Part shown: positions 15,323 through 27,231 of the stretch, piece by piece
How the letters are laid out: each line of letters opens with the position of its first letter
Numbering within the stretch: the first letter of the stretch is position 1
Source of the DNA: Micromonospora fulviviridis
Lineage (GTDB): Bacteria; Actinomycetota; Actinomycetes; Mycobacteriales; Micromonosporaceae
Direction of reading: 5' to 3'
NCBI RefSeq assembly: GCF_014648395.1
Contig: NZ_BMRA01000002.1
Span: 1-64,000, forward strand
Length of the DNA stretch: 64,000 nucleotides
Position numbers and translations under genes: made by a program
The notes under the pieces: model-generated
The model's input: only the letters and a program-made list of their open reading frames with translations
Database searches by the model: none
Told to the model about the DNA's origin: nothing

Positions 15323-16521
15323 GAGCCCTCCTCCGTTCGCGACTGCGGGGCTCGCAAACCCGGCTCACTCCTCGCGCTCACCGCGGCACAGTCCACGATC
15401 ACGTCGAGGGCCCGTTCGAAGTCGGCCCGGTCGACCCCGGCGCTGATGGTCAGCCGGAGCCGGGACCGGCTGTCCGGGGTGGACGGCGGCCGGAAGCAGC
15501 CCACCGCCACACCCCGGTCCCGGCAGTCGGCCGCCCATGCGGTCGCCGCCTCCGGACCGGGGGCGGTCACCGAGACCACGGCCGCGTCCGGGGCGGAGAC
15601 CTCCAGCCCCGCCCCGCCCAGCCGGCGCACCGCGAGGGCGGCCCGCTCGGCCAGGTCGGCGCGCAGTCCGTCGCCGGCCCGGGCCAGCCGCACGGCGGCG
15701 CGTACCCCGGCCACCACGGCCGGCGGCGGCGCGGTGTCGAAGATGAAGGTGCGGCCGGTCTCCACCAGGTGCCGGACGAACTCCGCCGGCCCGGCCACCA
15801 CGCCGCCGGCCCCGCCGAGCGCCTTGGACAGGGTCGCGGTCACCACCACGTCCGGCTCGCCCGCCAGCCCGGCCGCGGCCACCCCACCGGCCCCGGCGGG
15901 GCCGGTGACGCCGAGCGCGTGCGCGTCGTCGACCAGCAGCAGCGCGCCGTGCCGCCGGGCCACGGCGTGCAGCGCGGCCAGCGGGGCGAGGTCGCCGTCG
16001 ACGGAGAAGACCGACTCGGTCACCACCACCGCCGGGCGGCCCGGGGCGGCGGCCAGCGCGGCGGCCACCGCGTCGACGTCGCCGTGCGGGGTGACGATCG
16101 TCTCGGCGCCGGAGATCCGGCAGCCGTCGATCAGCGAGGCGTGGTTGTGGGCGTCGGAGACGAGCAGGGTACGCGGCTGCACCAGGCCCCGGACGGCCGC
16201 GAGGTTGGCCAGGTAGCCGGAGGAGAACACCAGCGCCCGGTCGACGCCGAGCCATTCGGCCAGGTCGTCCTCGAGGGCGTGGTGCAGGTCGGTGGAGCCG
16301 CGCACCAGCCGCGACCCGGTGGCGCCCAGCCCGTACGCCGACAGCGCCCGACCGGCGGCGGCGGTGACCTCCGGGTGGGTGGCCAGGCCGAGGTAGTCGT
16401 TGCCGGCCAGGTCGACCACGGCGTCGCTGGCGGCGCGCGGGCGCAGCGTGCGGGTGAGCCCGGCCTTCGCGCGCAGTTCGGCGCGGCGGTCCAGGGCCGC
16501 CAGCCAGTCCGCCACCGTCAC
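15319..16521 (-). CDS. bioF: 8-amino-7-oxononanoate synthase
   Basis: BioF is a PLP enzyme condensing pimeloyl-thioester and L-alanine. The 400-residue protein has [12 protein letters not shown], the [12 protein letters not shown] loop, [10 protein letters not shown], the cofactor-binding [10 protein letters not shown] and the Schiff-base Lys in [13 protein letters not shown]. The last 20 residues (after VIVDCAA) are not family sequence; they are translated from a dispersed 59-nt repeat and end in TEEGS. GTG 16521 is the longest reasonable start; GTG 16515, with AAAGGGA upstream, is an alternative. It is transcribed divergently from bioB. Confidence 0.94.
   Translation of the reverse strand: MTVADWLAALDRRAELRAKAGLTRTLRPRAASDAVVDLAGNDYLGLATHPEVTAAAGRALSAYGLGATGSRLVRGSTDLHHALEDDLAEWLGVDRALVFSSGYLANLAAVRGLVQPRTLLVSDAHNHASLIDGCRISGAETIVTPHGDVDAVAAALAAAPGRPAVVVTESVFSVDGDLAPLAALHAVARRHGALLLVDDAHALGVTGPAGAGGVAAAGLAGEPDVVVTATLSKALGGAGGVVAGPAEFVRHLVETGRTFIFDTAPPPAVVAGVRAAVRLARAGDGLRADLAERAALAVRRLGGAGLEVSAPDAAVVSVTAPGPEAATAWAADCRDRGVAVGCFRPPSTPDSRSRLRLTISAGVDRADFERALDVIVDCAAVSARSEPGLRAPQSRTEEGS
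15323..15381 (-). repeat. Diverged copy of the 59-nt gene-junction repeat
   Basis: On the minus strand this begins GTGAGCGCGAGGAGTG and contains GAGCCCCGCAGTCGCGAACG, both blocks exact matches to the tandem copies at 51005-51122, with a 2-nt shift between them. It forms the end of bioF and supplies the ribosome site for bioD. Confidence 0.75.
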
Positions 16522-16652
16522 GTCCCTTTCCCCGACCCGTCGCCCCGCCCGGCGCTTCCGCGGGGCGAAGTTACCACCCGGCCGGACGGCCCCGGCGTGG
16601 CGCGGTCCGGCTCGCCGCGCCTGCTCGCGGGGGCCGGACGCGGCCGTTTCCC

Positions 16653-16676
16653 GGCCCCGGAGGGGCCTTGTAGGGT
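16653..16676 (+). promoter_or_regulatory. bioB promoter region: inverted repeat and -10
   Basis: GGCCCC-GGA-GGGGCC (16653-16667) is followed by TAGGGT (16671-16676), which ends 7 nt before ATG 16684. There is no ribosome site next to the ATG, so bioB is probably leaderless. The inverted repeat could be a repressor site, but it is short and G/C-only. Confidence 0.45.
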
Positions 16677-16683
16677 ACGAGCC

Positions 16684-17679
16684 ATGCCAGAGATCCTCGA
16701 CCAGGCCCGGACCCAGGTGCTGGAGAACGGCGTCGGCCTCGACGAGGCCGGCGTCCTCGCCGTGCTGAACCTGCCCGACGAGCACCTGCCCGCCGCCCTC
16801 CAGCTCGCCCACGAGGTGCGGATGCGCTGGTGCGGCCCGGAGGTCGAGGTCGAGGGCATCGTCTCGCTGAAGACCGGCGGCTGCCCGGAGGACTGCCACT
16901 TCTGCTCGCAGTCCGGCCTGTTCACCTCGCCGGTCCGCTCGGTCTGGCTGGACATCCCGGCGCTGGTCGAGGCGGCGAAGCAGACCGCGGCGACCGGGGC
17001 CACCGAGTTCTGCATCGTGGCCGCCGTGCGCGGCCCGGACGCGCGGCTCATGAAGCAGATGCGCGAGGGCGTGGCCGCCATCAAGGCGGAGGTGGACATC
17101 CAGGTCGCCGCCTCGCTCGGCATGCTCACCCAGGAGCAGGTCGACGAGCTGGTCGAGATGGGCGTGCACCGCTACAACCACAACCTGGAGACCTGCCGCT
17201 CCTACTTCCCGAACGTGGTCACCACGCACTCCTTCGAGGAGCGCTGGGAGACCCTGAGGATGGTCCGCGAGTCCGGCATGGAGGTCTGCTGCGGCGGCAT
17301 CCTCGGCCTGGGCGAGACGGTGGAGCAGCGCGCCGAGTTCGCCGCGCAGCTCGCCGAGCTGGACCCGCACGAGGTGCCGCTGAACTTCCTCAACCCCCGC
17401 CCGGGCACCCCGCTCGCCGACCGCCCCGTGGTCGAGGGCAAGGACGCGCTGCGCGCCATCGCCGCGTTCCGGCTGGCCATGCCGCGCACCATCCTCCGGT
17501 ACGCGGGCGGCCGGGAGCTCACCCTCGGCGACCTGGGCACCCGGGACGGCCTGCTCGGCGGCATCAACGCGGTCATCGTCGGCAACTACCTGACCACGCT
17601 GGGCCGGCCGGCGACCGACGACCTGAAGCTGCTGGACGACCTGAAGATGCCGGTGAAGGCGCTCTCCGCCACCCTGTGA
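16684..17679 (+). CDS. bioB: Biotin synthase
   Basis: BioB is a radical-SAM enzyme that inserts sulfur into dethiobiotin. The 331-residue protein has the CxxxCxxC cluster ligands as Cys 67, 71 and 74 ([12 protein letters not shown]), the YNHNLET substrate motif, and [10 protein letters not shown]. Further auxiliary-cluster residues include the Arg in [13 protein letters not shown]. It is followed after 7 nt by bsaP, an arrangement typical of actinobacteria whose BioB needs that auxiliary protein. It diverges from bioF-bioD. Confidence 0.97.
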   Translation: MPEILDQARTQVLENGVGLDEAGVLAVLNLPDEHLPAALQLAHEVRMRWCGPEVEVEGIVSLKTGGCPEDCHFCSQSGLFTSPVRSVWLDIPALVEAAKQTAATGATEFCIVAAVRGPDARLMKQMREGVAAIKAEVDIQVAASLGMLTQEQVDELVEMGVHRYNHNLETCRSYFPNVVTTHSFEERWETLRMVRESGMEVCCGGILGLGETVEQRAEFAAQLAELDPHEVPLNFLNPRPGTPLADRPVVEGKDALRAIAAFRLAMPRTILRYAGGRELTLGDLGTRDGLLGGINAVIVGNYLTTLGRPATDDLKLLDDLKMPVKALSATL

Positions 17680-17686
17680 GGACGAC

Positions 17687-17953
17687 GTGACCGAGCTTGT
17701 CGAGCCCGCACCCCCCGCCGATCCCGCCGCTGGCCCGCTTGGCCCACTCGACCGGCGCGAGCCCACCGCGGCGCCGCGCTGGTGCGACCGCTGCGGCGAG
17801 TCCGTCGCGGCGGGCCCGCACGAGGCGTGCGCGGCGGCCCGGGCGCTGGAGCCGCCACGCTGGTGCGCGCACTGCCGGCGGCGGATGAAGGTGCAGGTCG
17901 TCCCTACCGGCTGGTCGGCGGTCTGCGTCGAGCACGGCGAGATCCGGGGCTGA
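17687..17953 (+). CDS. bsaP: Biotin synthase auxiliary protein
   Basis: This small 88-residue protein has two Cys pairs, [11 protein letters not shown] and [16 protein letters not shown], plus further Cys in EACAAAR and SAVCVEHG. It lies 7 nt after bioB with GAGGA before GTG 17687. This matches BsaP, shown in mycobacteria to be required for biotin synthase activity, probably by helping its Fe-S cluster function. The Cys arrangement suggests metal or cluster binding; the N-terminal ~25 residues are Pro-rich and probably disordered. Confidence 0.88.
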   Translation: MTELVEPAPPADPAAGPLGPLDRREPTAAPRWCDRCGESVAAGPHEACAAARALEPPRWCAHCRRRMKVQVVPTGWSAVCVEHGEIRG

Positions 17954-17954
17954 C

Positions 17955-18461
17955 ATGCTGCGGGGGCGGGCGGTGACGTTGCGGCCGGCGACCGACGCCG
18001 ACGTGCCGGCGCTCGCGGCGATCCGGGCCACCCCGGAGGTGCGCCGCTGGTGGCGCGGCGGGGAAGACCTCGCCGAGGCGGTCCGCGCCGACCTGACCGA
18101 CGGCGACCTGACCGTCTACGCGATCGAGCACGACGGCCGGCTGGTCGGCGCGATCCAGTGGTACGCCGAGACCGACCCCGACTACCGCCACGCCAGCCTG
18201 GACATCTTCCTCGACCCGGAGGCCCGCGGCGCCGGCCTCGGCGGGGACGCCATCCGCACCCTGGCCCGGCACCTGGCCGACGAGTACGGCCACCACCGGT
18301 TCACCATCGACCCGGCGGCGGCGAACACCGCGGCCATCCGGGCGTACGCGAAGGTCGGGTTCCGGCCGGTGGGCATCATGCGCCGCTACGAGCGGGGCGC
18401 GGACGGCCGCTGGCACGACGCCCTGCTCATGGACCTGCTCGCCGACGAACTCCCCGACTGA
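17955..18461 (+). CDS. GNAT acetyltransferase, AAC(6')-like
   Basis: This is a 168-residue GCN5-related N-acetyltransferase. Motif A is LDIFLDPEARGAGLGGDAIR with the pyrophosphate-binding RGxGxG/A pattern, and NTAAIRAYAKVGFRPVG is motif B. The N-terminal LRPATDADVPALAAIRATPE and the RWHDALLMDLLADEL tail resemble the aminoglycoside 6'-acetyltransferase/RimJ-like group, but the substrate cannot be inferred. It starts 1 nt after the bsaP stop and is probably translationally coupled to it, so it may simply be the last gene of the bioB transcript. Confidence 0.85.
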   Translation: MLRGRAVTLRPATDADVPALAAIRATPEVRRWWRGGEDLAEAVRADLTDGDLTVYAIEHDGRLVGAIQWYAETDPDYRHASLDIFLDPEARGAGLGGDAIRTLARHLADEYGHHRFTIDPAAANTAAIRAYAKVGFRPVGIMRRYERGADGRWHDALLMDLLADELPD

Positions 18462-18482
18462 TCCGGCCGGCACCGCCCCCGC

Positions 18483-19007
18483 TCAGCGGGTCCGGATCCA
18501 GTAGCGCCGGAGACGGCCCAGCTCGGTGTCCCGCACGTCCTCCAGCACCCCGCCGTGCCGCTCGATGGTCCGCGCCGAGGCGGTGTTGTCGACGTCGCAG
18601 GTGACCAGGACCGGGTCGATGCCCCGCCGGGCCGCCTCGGCGAGCACTTCGCCGAGCGCGAAGGTCGCCAGCCCGCGCCGGCGGGCCGCAGGCCGTATCC
18701 CGTAGCCGATGTGGCCACCGGCTTGGAGCAGGAAGTCGTTGAGGCGCAGCCGCAGGGTGATGGCGCCGAGCACCTCGTCTCCCTCGACGATCCACCAGTA
18801 GAGCGCCGGGACCAGCCCCGCCGGCAGCCGGGACTCGTCCGTGCCGTCCCGGAGCTGGCGTACCCAGGTCGCGAAGCCCTCCGGTGAGTCGACGTCGTCG
18901 CTCGGCCTCAGTCCGCTGCCGTCCTGGTGGACGCCCCGTCCCCAGTCGTCCCGGGCGGCCAGCCAGGACCGGTGCAGGCGGGCGGTCGGGGTGATCAGCT
19001 CCGGCAT
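18483..19007 (-). CDS. GNAT family acetyltransferase
   Basis: This is a 174-residue protein. The acetyl-CoA-binding region is GYGIRPAARRRGLATFALGE (Arg-rich variant of the RxxGxG/A motif), followed by CDVDNTASARTIERHGGVLE. The Trp-rich segment ALYWWIVEGDEVLGAITLRL is the beta4-beta5 core. The substrate is unknown. It converges on the preceding acetyltransferase gene 22 nt away. The upstream -10 (TAACCT) 6 nt before the ATG suggests a leaderless message. Confidence 0.85.
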   Translation of the reverse strand: MPELITPTARLHRSWLAARDDWGRGVHQDGSGLRPSDDVDSPEGFATWVRQLRDGTDESRLPAGLVPALYWWIVEGDEVLGAITLRLRLNDFLLQAGGHIGYGIRPAARRRGLATFALGEVLAEAARRGIDPVLVTCDVDNTASARTIERHGGVLEDVRDTELGRLRRYWIRTR

Positions 19008-19013
19008 GCGGGC

Positions 19014-19019
19014 AGGTTA
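19014..19019 (-). promoter_or_regulatory. -10 of a probable leaderless GNAT transcript
   Basis: TAACCT on the minus strand ends 6 nt before ATG 19007 and no ribosome site is present. Confidence 0.5.
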
Positions 19020-19058
19020 GCGGCGTGGTCCTTGGCTGGGCCACCGAGTTCCGGGCCG

Positions 19059-19580
19059 TCAGCCGGCCCAGAGCAGGTGGCCGTCGGGGAGGCGGCGGGC
19101 GCCCTCGGCGGGGCGGTGCGGGGTGAGCCGGCCGTCGGGCATGAGGTGCGCCACCGGCACCCCGCGACCGAGCACCGCCACGTCGGCGATCAGCCGCCGG
19201 TGGCAGCGCCACCAGACGCTCTCGCTGCACAACACCGCGGTCGTCCGGCGCTCGGCGTCGGTGAGCAGGTCGTCCAGCGCCGCGTCGAAGTCCGGCGTCC
19301 GGGTGTACGCGGCGTACGCCCGGAAGGCGGCGACGGTCCACCAGGTGTCCGGCTCCGGTTCCCCGGCGCGGACGTGCCGACGGCCGCCGAGGCGGGGCTC
19401 CCAGCGGTAGTCGATCCCCCGCTCCGGCAGCCAGCGTTCGAGCTCCTCCCGCCGCACGTCCGGGTTGGTCCGGCTGGCCGGATACCGCCGCACGTCCACC
19501 ACCAGCGCGATCTCCGCGTCGGCCAGCAACTCCCCCAGCCGCTCCCGGTCGGCCGCCCCGTGCCCCACCGTCACCAACAC
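19059..19580 (-). CDS. DUF488 family protein
   Basis: This ~173-residue protein shows the DUF488 pattern: VTVGHG at the start, VVDVRRYPASRTNPDV, YRWEPRLGG, and CSESVWWRCHRRLIADVAVL near the C-terminus, with the conserved Cys and Arg/His. DUF488 proteins are small, widespread and functionally undefined. I chose GTG 19580 (family start just before VTVGHG, GGGGAG upstream) rather than GTG 19610, because that codon lies inside the palindrome at 19597-19647 and the extra residues are not family sequence. Either way the gene abuts the palindrome. Confidence 0.8.
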   Translation of the reverse strand: MLVTVGHGAADRERLGELLADAEIALVVDVRRYPASRTNPDVRREELERWLPERGIDYRWEPRLGGRRHVRAGEPEPDTWWTVAAFRAYAAYTRTPDFDAALDDLLTDAERRTTAVLCSESVWWRCHRRLIADVAVLGRGVPVAHLMPDGRLTPHRPAEGARRLPDGHLLWAG

Positions 19581-19596
19581 GCTCCCCAGGTTCCCC

Positions 19597-19647
19597 CAGA
19601 TCTTGGACACTTACCGTTCGACGCGGACGGTAGGTGTCCAAGATCTG
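19597..19647. repeat. Palindrome A flanking the DUF559-like gene
   Basis: Arms 19597-19617 and 19627-19647 pair over 21 bp with one T-G wobble (arm core ATCTTGGACACTTACCGT). Pairing extends inward with a second wobble to a 3-nt loop. It is related in sequence to palindrome B at 20650-20694. Confidence 0.85.
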
Positions 19648-19692
19648 TGGACGGGACGGCGGAGCCGCATCGTCGGGCGGAGACTCGGGCGG

Positions 19693-20649
19693 GTGGTGAG
19701 GGTGCTGCCCGCCGATGAGGCGGGGCCGTTGGAGTGGCTGGCGTTCGAGCAGGCGGGGGTGCTGACGACCGGCCAGGCGAGCCGGCTGCTGACCGAGGGC
19801 GTCGTGCGCGGCCTGGTCCGCTCGGGGTGCTGGCGCTCGCTGTGTCGCGGCATCCTGCTCACCGGCAACGGCCGGCTGACCCGTGACCAGCAGTTGTGGC
19901 TCGCGGTGCTCGCCGCCGGACCGCGCGCCGTGCTGGCCGGGGTGACCGCCGCGGCCGAGGCCGGTGTCCGCGGTCTCCCGCCAGAGCCGCTGCACGTACT
20001 GGTACCGGCGGATCGGCGCGTGAGGACGCTGCCGCGCCGGCTACCGATCGACATGCCCGGGGTCGTGGTGCACCGCTCGACGGTGCTGCCCGAGGCGCAT
20101 CTCCAGCGCGCCCGTCCACCCCGGACCACGACGGCACGGGCGGTGGTCGACGGCGCGAGTTGGGCGCGGAGCATGCGGGAGGCCCAGCTCGTCCTGGCGT
20201 CCGCCTGCCAGCAGCGCCGAGTGCTGCCGGAGGAGATCGAGGCCGCGCTGGCGGTGCTGCCTCGGGCACGACGCCGCGACCTCGTCCGGCGGACGGTGGC
20301 GGACATCGCGGGCGGCGCGCTGGCGCTGTCGGAGTTGGACTTCCTGGCGCTGTGCCGCCGACACCGGCTGCCCCGCCCAGACCTGCAGGAACGCCGCACG
20401 GATCTGACCGGCCGGGTCCGCTGGCTGGACGCGTACTGGCGGGAGTGGCGTTTGCACGTGGAGGTCGACGGGGCGCACCACATGGACATCCGGCACTGGG
20501 CGGACGACATGCGCCGGCAGAACGACATCTGGACCAGCGGCGACCGCATCCTCCGCTTCCCCGCCTGGCTGGTTCGCACCCATCCGGAAGAGGTCGCCGA
20601 GTCGCTCCGCCGCGCCCTCCGTGCGGCCGGCTGGCGTCCGCCGAACTGA
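19693..20649 (+). CDS. DUF559/Vsr-like nuclease-fold protein with AbiEi-type N-terminal domain
   Basis: This is ~318 residues. The first ~60 residues (EQAGVLTTGQASRLLTEGVV then GLVRSGCWRSLCRGILLTG) look like the winged-helix antitoxin domain of AbiEi proteins. The C-terminal ~100 residues carry the DUF559/very-short-patch-repair nuclease pattern: SELDFLALCRRHRLPRPDLQ, RWLDAYWREWRLHVEVDGAH (Glu/Asp of a PD-(D/E)xK-like core) and RQNDIWTSGDRILRFPAWLV. GTG 19693 and 19696 are alternative starts. It sits exactly between two related palindromes; palindrome B overlaps its stop codon. No toxin partner is adjacent. Nuclease activity is inferred from the fold. Confidence 0.78.
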   Translation: MVRVLPADEAGPLEWLAFEQAGVLTTGQASRLLTEGVVRGLVRSGCWRSLCRGILLTGNGRLTRDQQLWLAVLAAGPRAVLAGVTAAAEAGVRGLPPEPLHVLVPADRRVRTLPRRLPIDMPGVVVHRSTVLPEAHLQRARPPRTTTARAVVDGASWARSMREAQLVLASACQQRRVLPEEIEAALAVLPRARRRDLVRRTVADIAGGALALSELDFLALCRRHRLPRPDLQERRTDLTGRVRWLDAYWREWRLHVEVDGAHHMDIRHWADDMRRQNDIWTSGDRILRFPAWLVRTHPEEVAESLRRALRAAGWRPPN

Positions 20650-20694
20650 ATCTTGGACAGTTGCCGTTCGGGATGAACGGCAACTGTCCAAGAT
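20650..20694. repeat. Palindrome B flanking the DUF559-like gene
   Basis: Perfect 20-bp arms (20650-20669 and 20675-20694, beginning ATCTTGGACAGTTGCCGTTC) surround a 5-nt loop, starting 1 nt after the upstream stop codon. The arm matches palindrome A at 17 of the first 19 positions. Confidence 0.9.
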
Positions 20695-20707
20695 CGCAGG
20701 AACAACG

Positions 20708-24713
<4,006 letters not shown>

Positions 24714-24727
24714 GCCGGACTCCGGCA

Positions 24728-24767
24728 CGGAACCGGCCGTCGGACCTCGGTCCGGCGGCCGGTTCCG
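24728..24767 (+). terminator. Intrinsic terminator after the LPXTG gene
   Basis: A 19-bp stem with one T-G wobble (24728-24746 with 24749-24767) is followed by CCTTTT. The T tract makes this the most canonical terminator in the window. Confidence 0.85.
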
Positions 24768-24802
24768 CCTTTTCCGGGGCCACCGCGGCGGTCCGCCCTC
24801 GA

Positions 24803-24808
24803 TATGAT
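24803..24808 (+). promoter_or_regulatory. -10 of a probable leaderless hydrolase transcript
   Basis: TATGAT, close to the consensus TATAAT, ends 6 nt before GTG 24815. There is no ribosome site. Confidence 0.6.
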
Positions 24809-24814
24809 CTTGGG

Positions 24815-25339
24815 GTGGACGCTCTCGACCCGACCCGCACCGCCGTCGTCCTGATCGACCTCCAGCGTCGCATCGTGGACCTGCCGACCGCCCCGCACAC
24901 CGGCCCCGAGGTGGTCGAGCGCTGCCTCGCCCTCGCCGAGGCCGCCCGCGCCACCGGCGCCACCGTGGTGGTGGTCCGCGTCGACCGGCCCGGCCCCGAT
25001 CCGCAGCCGGCGGGCAGCGAACTGCTTCCAGAGGTGGCGCCCCGCGAGGGTGACCTGGCGATCGTCAAGCACACCTGGGGCGCCTTCCACGAGACCGGGC
25101 TCGACGCGGCGCTGCGGGAGCGCGGGGTGGACACGCTGGTGATCGGCGGGCTGGTCACCAACTTCGGCGTCGAGCAGACGGCCCGCATCGGCGACGAGAT
25201 CGGCTACCGGGTGGTACTGCCGCACGACGCGATGTCCGGGTTGGACGCGTACGCCCACGAGTTCGCGGTCGACTACGTCTTCCGCCGGCTCGGCACGTTC
25301 TGCACGACCGCGGAGGCGATCGCCGCGCTGCGCGGTTGA
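24815..25339 (+). CDS. Isochorismatase-like hydrolase lacking the catalytic Cys
   Basis: This 174-residue alpha/beta hydrolase of the isochorismatase superfamily has the catalytic Asp in VVLIDLQRRIVD and Lys in IVKHTWGAF. In GGLVTNFGVEQTARIGDEIG the position normally held by the nucleophilic Cys of cysteine hydrolases is Gly, as in YecD/PhzD-like members. It is therefore unlikely to be a nicotinamidase-type amidase. The substrate is unknown. It starts at GTG 24815 directly downstream of a good -10. Confidence 0.82.
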   Translation: MDALDPTRTAVVLIDLQRRIVDLPTAPHTGPEVVERCLALAEAARATGATVVVVRVDRPGPDPQPAGSELLPEVAPREGDLAIVKHTWGAFHETGLDAALRERGVDTLVIGGLVTNFGVEQTARIGDEIGYRVVLPHDAMSGLDAYAHEFAVDYVFRRLGTFCTTAEAIAALRG

Positions 25340-25395
25340 ACCGGCCGGGGGCTTGATCCGTACTGACGGGTAACCCGGTCGACGCCGCCCGGAGC

Positions 25396-25433
25396 TGGAT
25401 CACATAATCGACAGTTTTCTATTTAATTCCCGC
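25396..25433 (+). promoter_or_regulatory. A/T-rich probable promoter upstream of the aldehyde dehydrogenase
   Basis: The stretch containing CATAATCGACAGTTTTCTAT and TTTAATTCC is the most A/T-rich spot in this region and is followed by a ~170-nt leader to ATG 25607. The leader contains G/C-rich inverted repeats (for example CCCGCGC...GCGCGGG near 25519-25540). I cannot define the start. Confidence 0.4.
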
Positions 25434-25606
25434 GTACCCCCAGGTCAGGACCGTGCCGGTCGGGCCGCGACGTGTCGCGGCGGCGGGACGGGCGTCCTGG
25501 CATACGAGCGTACGGTTGCCCGCGCGCTCGGCAGCGCGGGACAGTACGCGACACCAGCGGTGCCATCGACGCCGCCGCTCCCCCGGACAACCCTGAGGAG
25601 ATCGCG

Positions 25607-27172
25607 ATGGCTCTCAGACTCGCCGACGGCACCTCCTGGTCCGACACCCTCGCCCGCGCGGTGGCCGCCGCACCGGAAGCCTTCGGCACCACGTCCGACG
25701 GCGCCGCCACCCTGCACAACCTCGTCGAGGGCGGGTGGCGGGCGGTCGGCACGCCGAGCCCGGTACGCACCCCGGTCGACAACACCGTGCTGGTCAACCT
25801 GGCCCGCCTCGACGCCGAGGCGGCGCGCGGCGCGGTCGCGCACGCCGCCGCCGCGCACCGGGAGTGGGCGCAGACCCCGCTCGCCGAGCGCAAGGCCCGG
25901 GTCGACGACGCCCTGGACGCCCTCACCGCCCACCGCGACCTGCTCGCCATGCTGCTGGTCTGGGAGATCGGCAAGCCGTGGCGGCTGGCCTGCGCCGACG
26001 TCGACCGCGCGCTGGACGGCGTCCGGTGGTACGTGCAGGAGATCGACCGGATGCTCGCCGACGGCCGCGAGCCGCTCCCCGGCCCGGTCAGCAACATCGC
26101 CTCCTGGAACTACCCCATGAGCGTCCTCGTCCATGCCGAGCTGGTGCAGCTGCTGGCCGGCAACGCGGTGATCGCCAAGACCCCGTCGCAGGGCGGGGCG
26201 GTCTGCCTCACCGTGGCGCACGCGCTGATGCGCCGCGCCGGGCTGCCCGCCACCCTGCTCTCCGGCAGCGGCGAGGAGCTCTCCGAGGTCCTGGTCCGCG
26301 CTCCGGAGATCGGCGCGGTGGCGTTCGTCGGCGGACGCTCCAACGGCGGCAAGGTGGCCGCCGCGCTGCTCGACTCCGACAAGCGGCACTTCATCGAGCA
26401 GGAGGGCCTCAACGCCTGGGGCATCTGGAACTTCTCCCAGTGGGACCTGCTCGCCACCCACCTGAAGAAGGGCTTCGAGTACGGCAAGCAGCGCTGCACC
26501 GCGTACCCGCGGTTCGTGGTCCAGCGCGACCTGGTCGACGAGTTCCTCGACGTGTACCTGCCGGTGGTGCGCTCCGTCCGCTTCGGACACCCGCTCGCCG
26601 TCGGCGACGACTGGTCGGCCGGGGACCCGCTGCCCGAGCTGGACTTCGGCCCGCTGATCAGCGCGGCCAAGGCCGAGGAGCTGCGCCGCAAGGTCGACGA
26701 GGCGGTCCGCGGCGGCGCGGTGCCGCTGCACCGGGGCAAGCTCGACGGCGCGCCCTTCCTCGACGGGCAGGACACCTCCGCGTACGTGGCGCCGGCGGTG
26801 CTGCTCGCCCCGCCCGGACGGTCCCGGCTGATGCACGCCGAGCCGTTCGGCCCGGTGGACACCATCGTCGTGGTGGACACCACCGACGAGCTGCTGGCCC
26901 AGATGAACGCCTCCAACGGCGCGCTGGTCGCCTCCCTGGCCTGCGACGACGAGGAGCTGGCCGGCAAGCTCGCGGTCGACCTCCAGGCGTTCAAGGTGGG
27001 CATCAACAAGCCGCGCTCCCGCGGCGACCGGGAGGAGCCGTTCGGCGGCCGGGGCGCGTCCTGGAAGGGCGCCTTCGTGGGCGGTGACCTGCTGGTGCAG
27101 GCGGTCACGGTGGGCGGCGACGGCCGGCTCTACGGCAACTTCCCGGACTACAGCAGCTACCCCGCGACCTGA
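25607..27172 (+). CDS. Atypical aldehyde dehydrogenase family protein
   Basis: This is 521 residues. ATG 25607 has GAGGAG ~8 nt upstream. The NAD(P)-dependent ALDH fold is clear: IASWNYPMSVLVHAELVQLL (SxWNYP motif), AGNAVIAKTPSQGG, the catalytic Cys in GKQRCTAYPR, and AEPFGPV. The usual ELGGKNP general-base motif is replaced by EQEGLNAW, and the N-terminal ~60 residues (LHNLVEGGWRAVGTP) are longer than in standard ALDHs. Key Cys and a Glu are retained, so activity is plausible, but the substrate and cofactor are unclear. It ends at a strong terminator. Confidence 0.82.
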   Translation: MALRLADGTSWSDTLARAVAAAPEAFGTTSDGAATLHNLVEGGWRAVGTPSPVRTPVDNTVLVNLARLDAEAARGAVAHAAAAHREWAQTPLAERKARVDDALDALTAHRDLLAMLLVWEIGKPWRLACADVDRALDGVRWYVQEIDRMLADGREPLPGPVSNIASWNYPMSVLVHAELVQLLAGNAVIAKTPSQGGAVCLTVAHALMRRAGLPATLLSGSGEELSEVLVRAPEIGAVAFVGGRSNGGKVAAALLDSDKRHFIEQEGLNAWGIWNFSQWDLLATHLKKGFEYGKQRCTAYPRFVVQRDLVDEFLDVYLPVVRSVRFGHPLAVGDDWSAGDPLPELDFGPLISAAKAEELRRKVDEAVRGGAVPLHRGKLDGAPFLDGQDTSAYVAPAVLLAPPGRSRLMHAEPFGPVDTIVVVDTTDELLAQMNASNGALVASLACDDEELAGKLAVDLQAFKVGINKPRSRGDREEPFGGRGASWKGAFVGGDLLVQAVTVGGDGRLYGNFPDYSSYPAT

Positions 27173-27191
27173 ACCACGCCGACCGGGCCCG

Positions 27192-27231
27192 GACACGGAC
27201 AGGGCCCCCGCACCGGGGGCCCTGCCGTGTC
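27192..27231. terminator. Terminator after the aldehyde dehydrogenase gene
   Basis: GACACGG, a bulged A and CAGGGCCCCC pair with GGGGGCCCTG and CCGTGTC around a 5-nt loop, starting 20 nt after the stop. It may also serve the convergent ACT-GNAT gene. Confidence 0.75.

Noticed and set aside
19581..19610. Start of the DUF488 gene at GTG 19610
   Set aside because: The codon lies inside the palindrome and the ten extra residues do not belong to the family; GTG 19580 with GGGGAG upstream is better.
19693..20649. Complete AbiE-type toxin-antitoxin system
   Set aside because: Only the AbiEi-like N-terminal domain is seen; no AbiEii nucleotidyltransferase toxin is adjacent.
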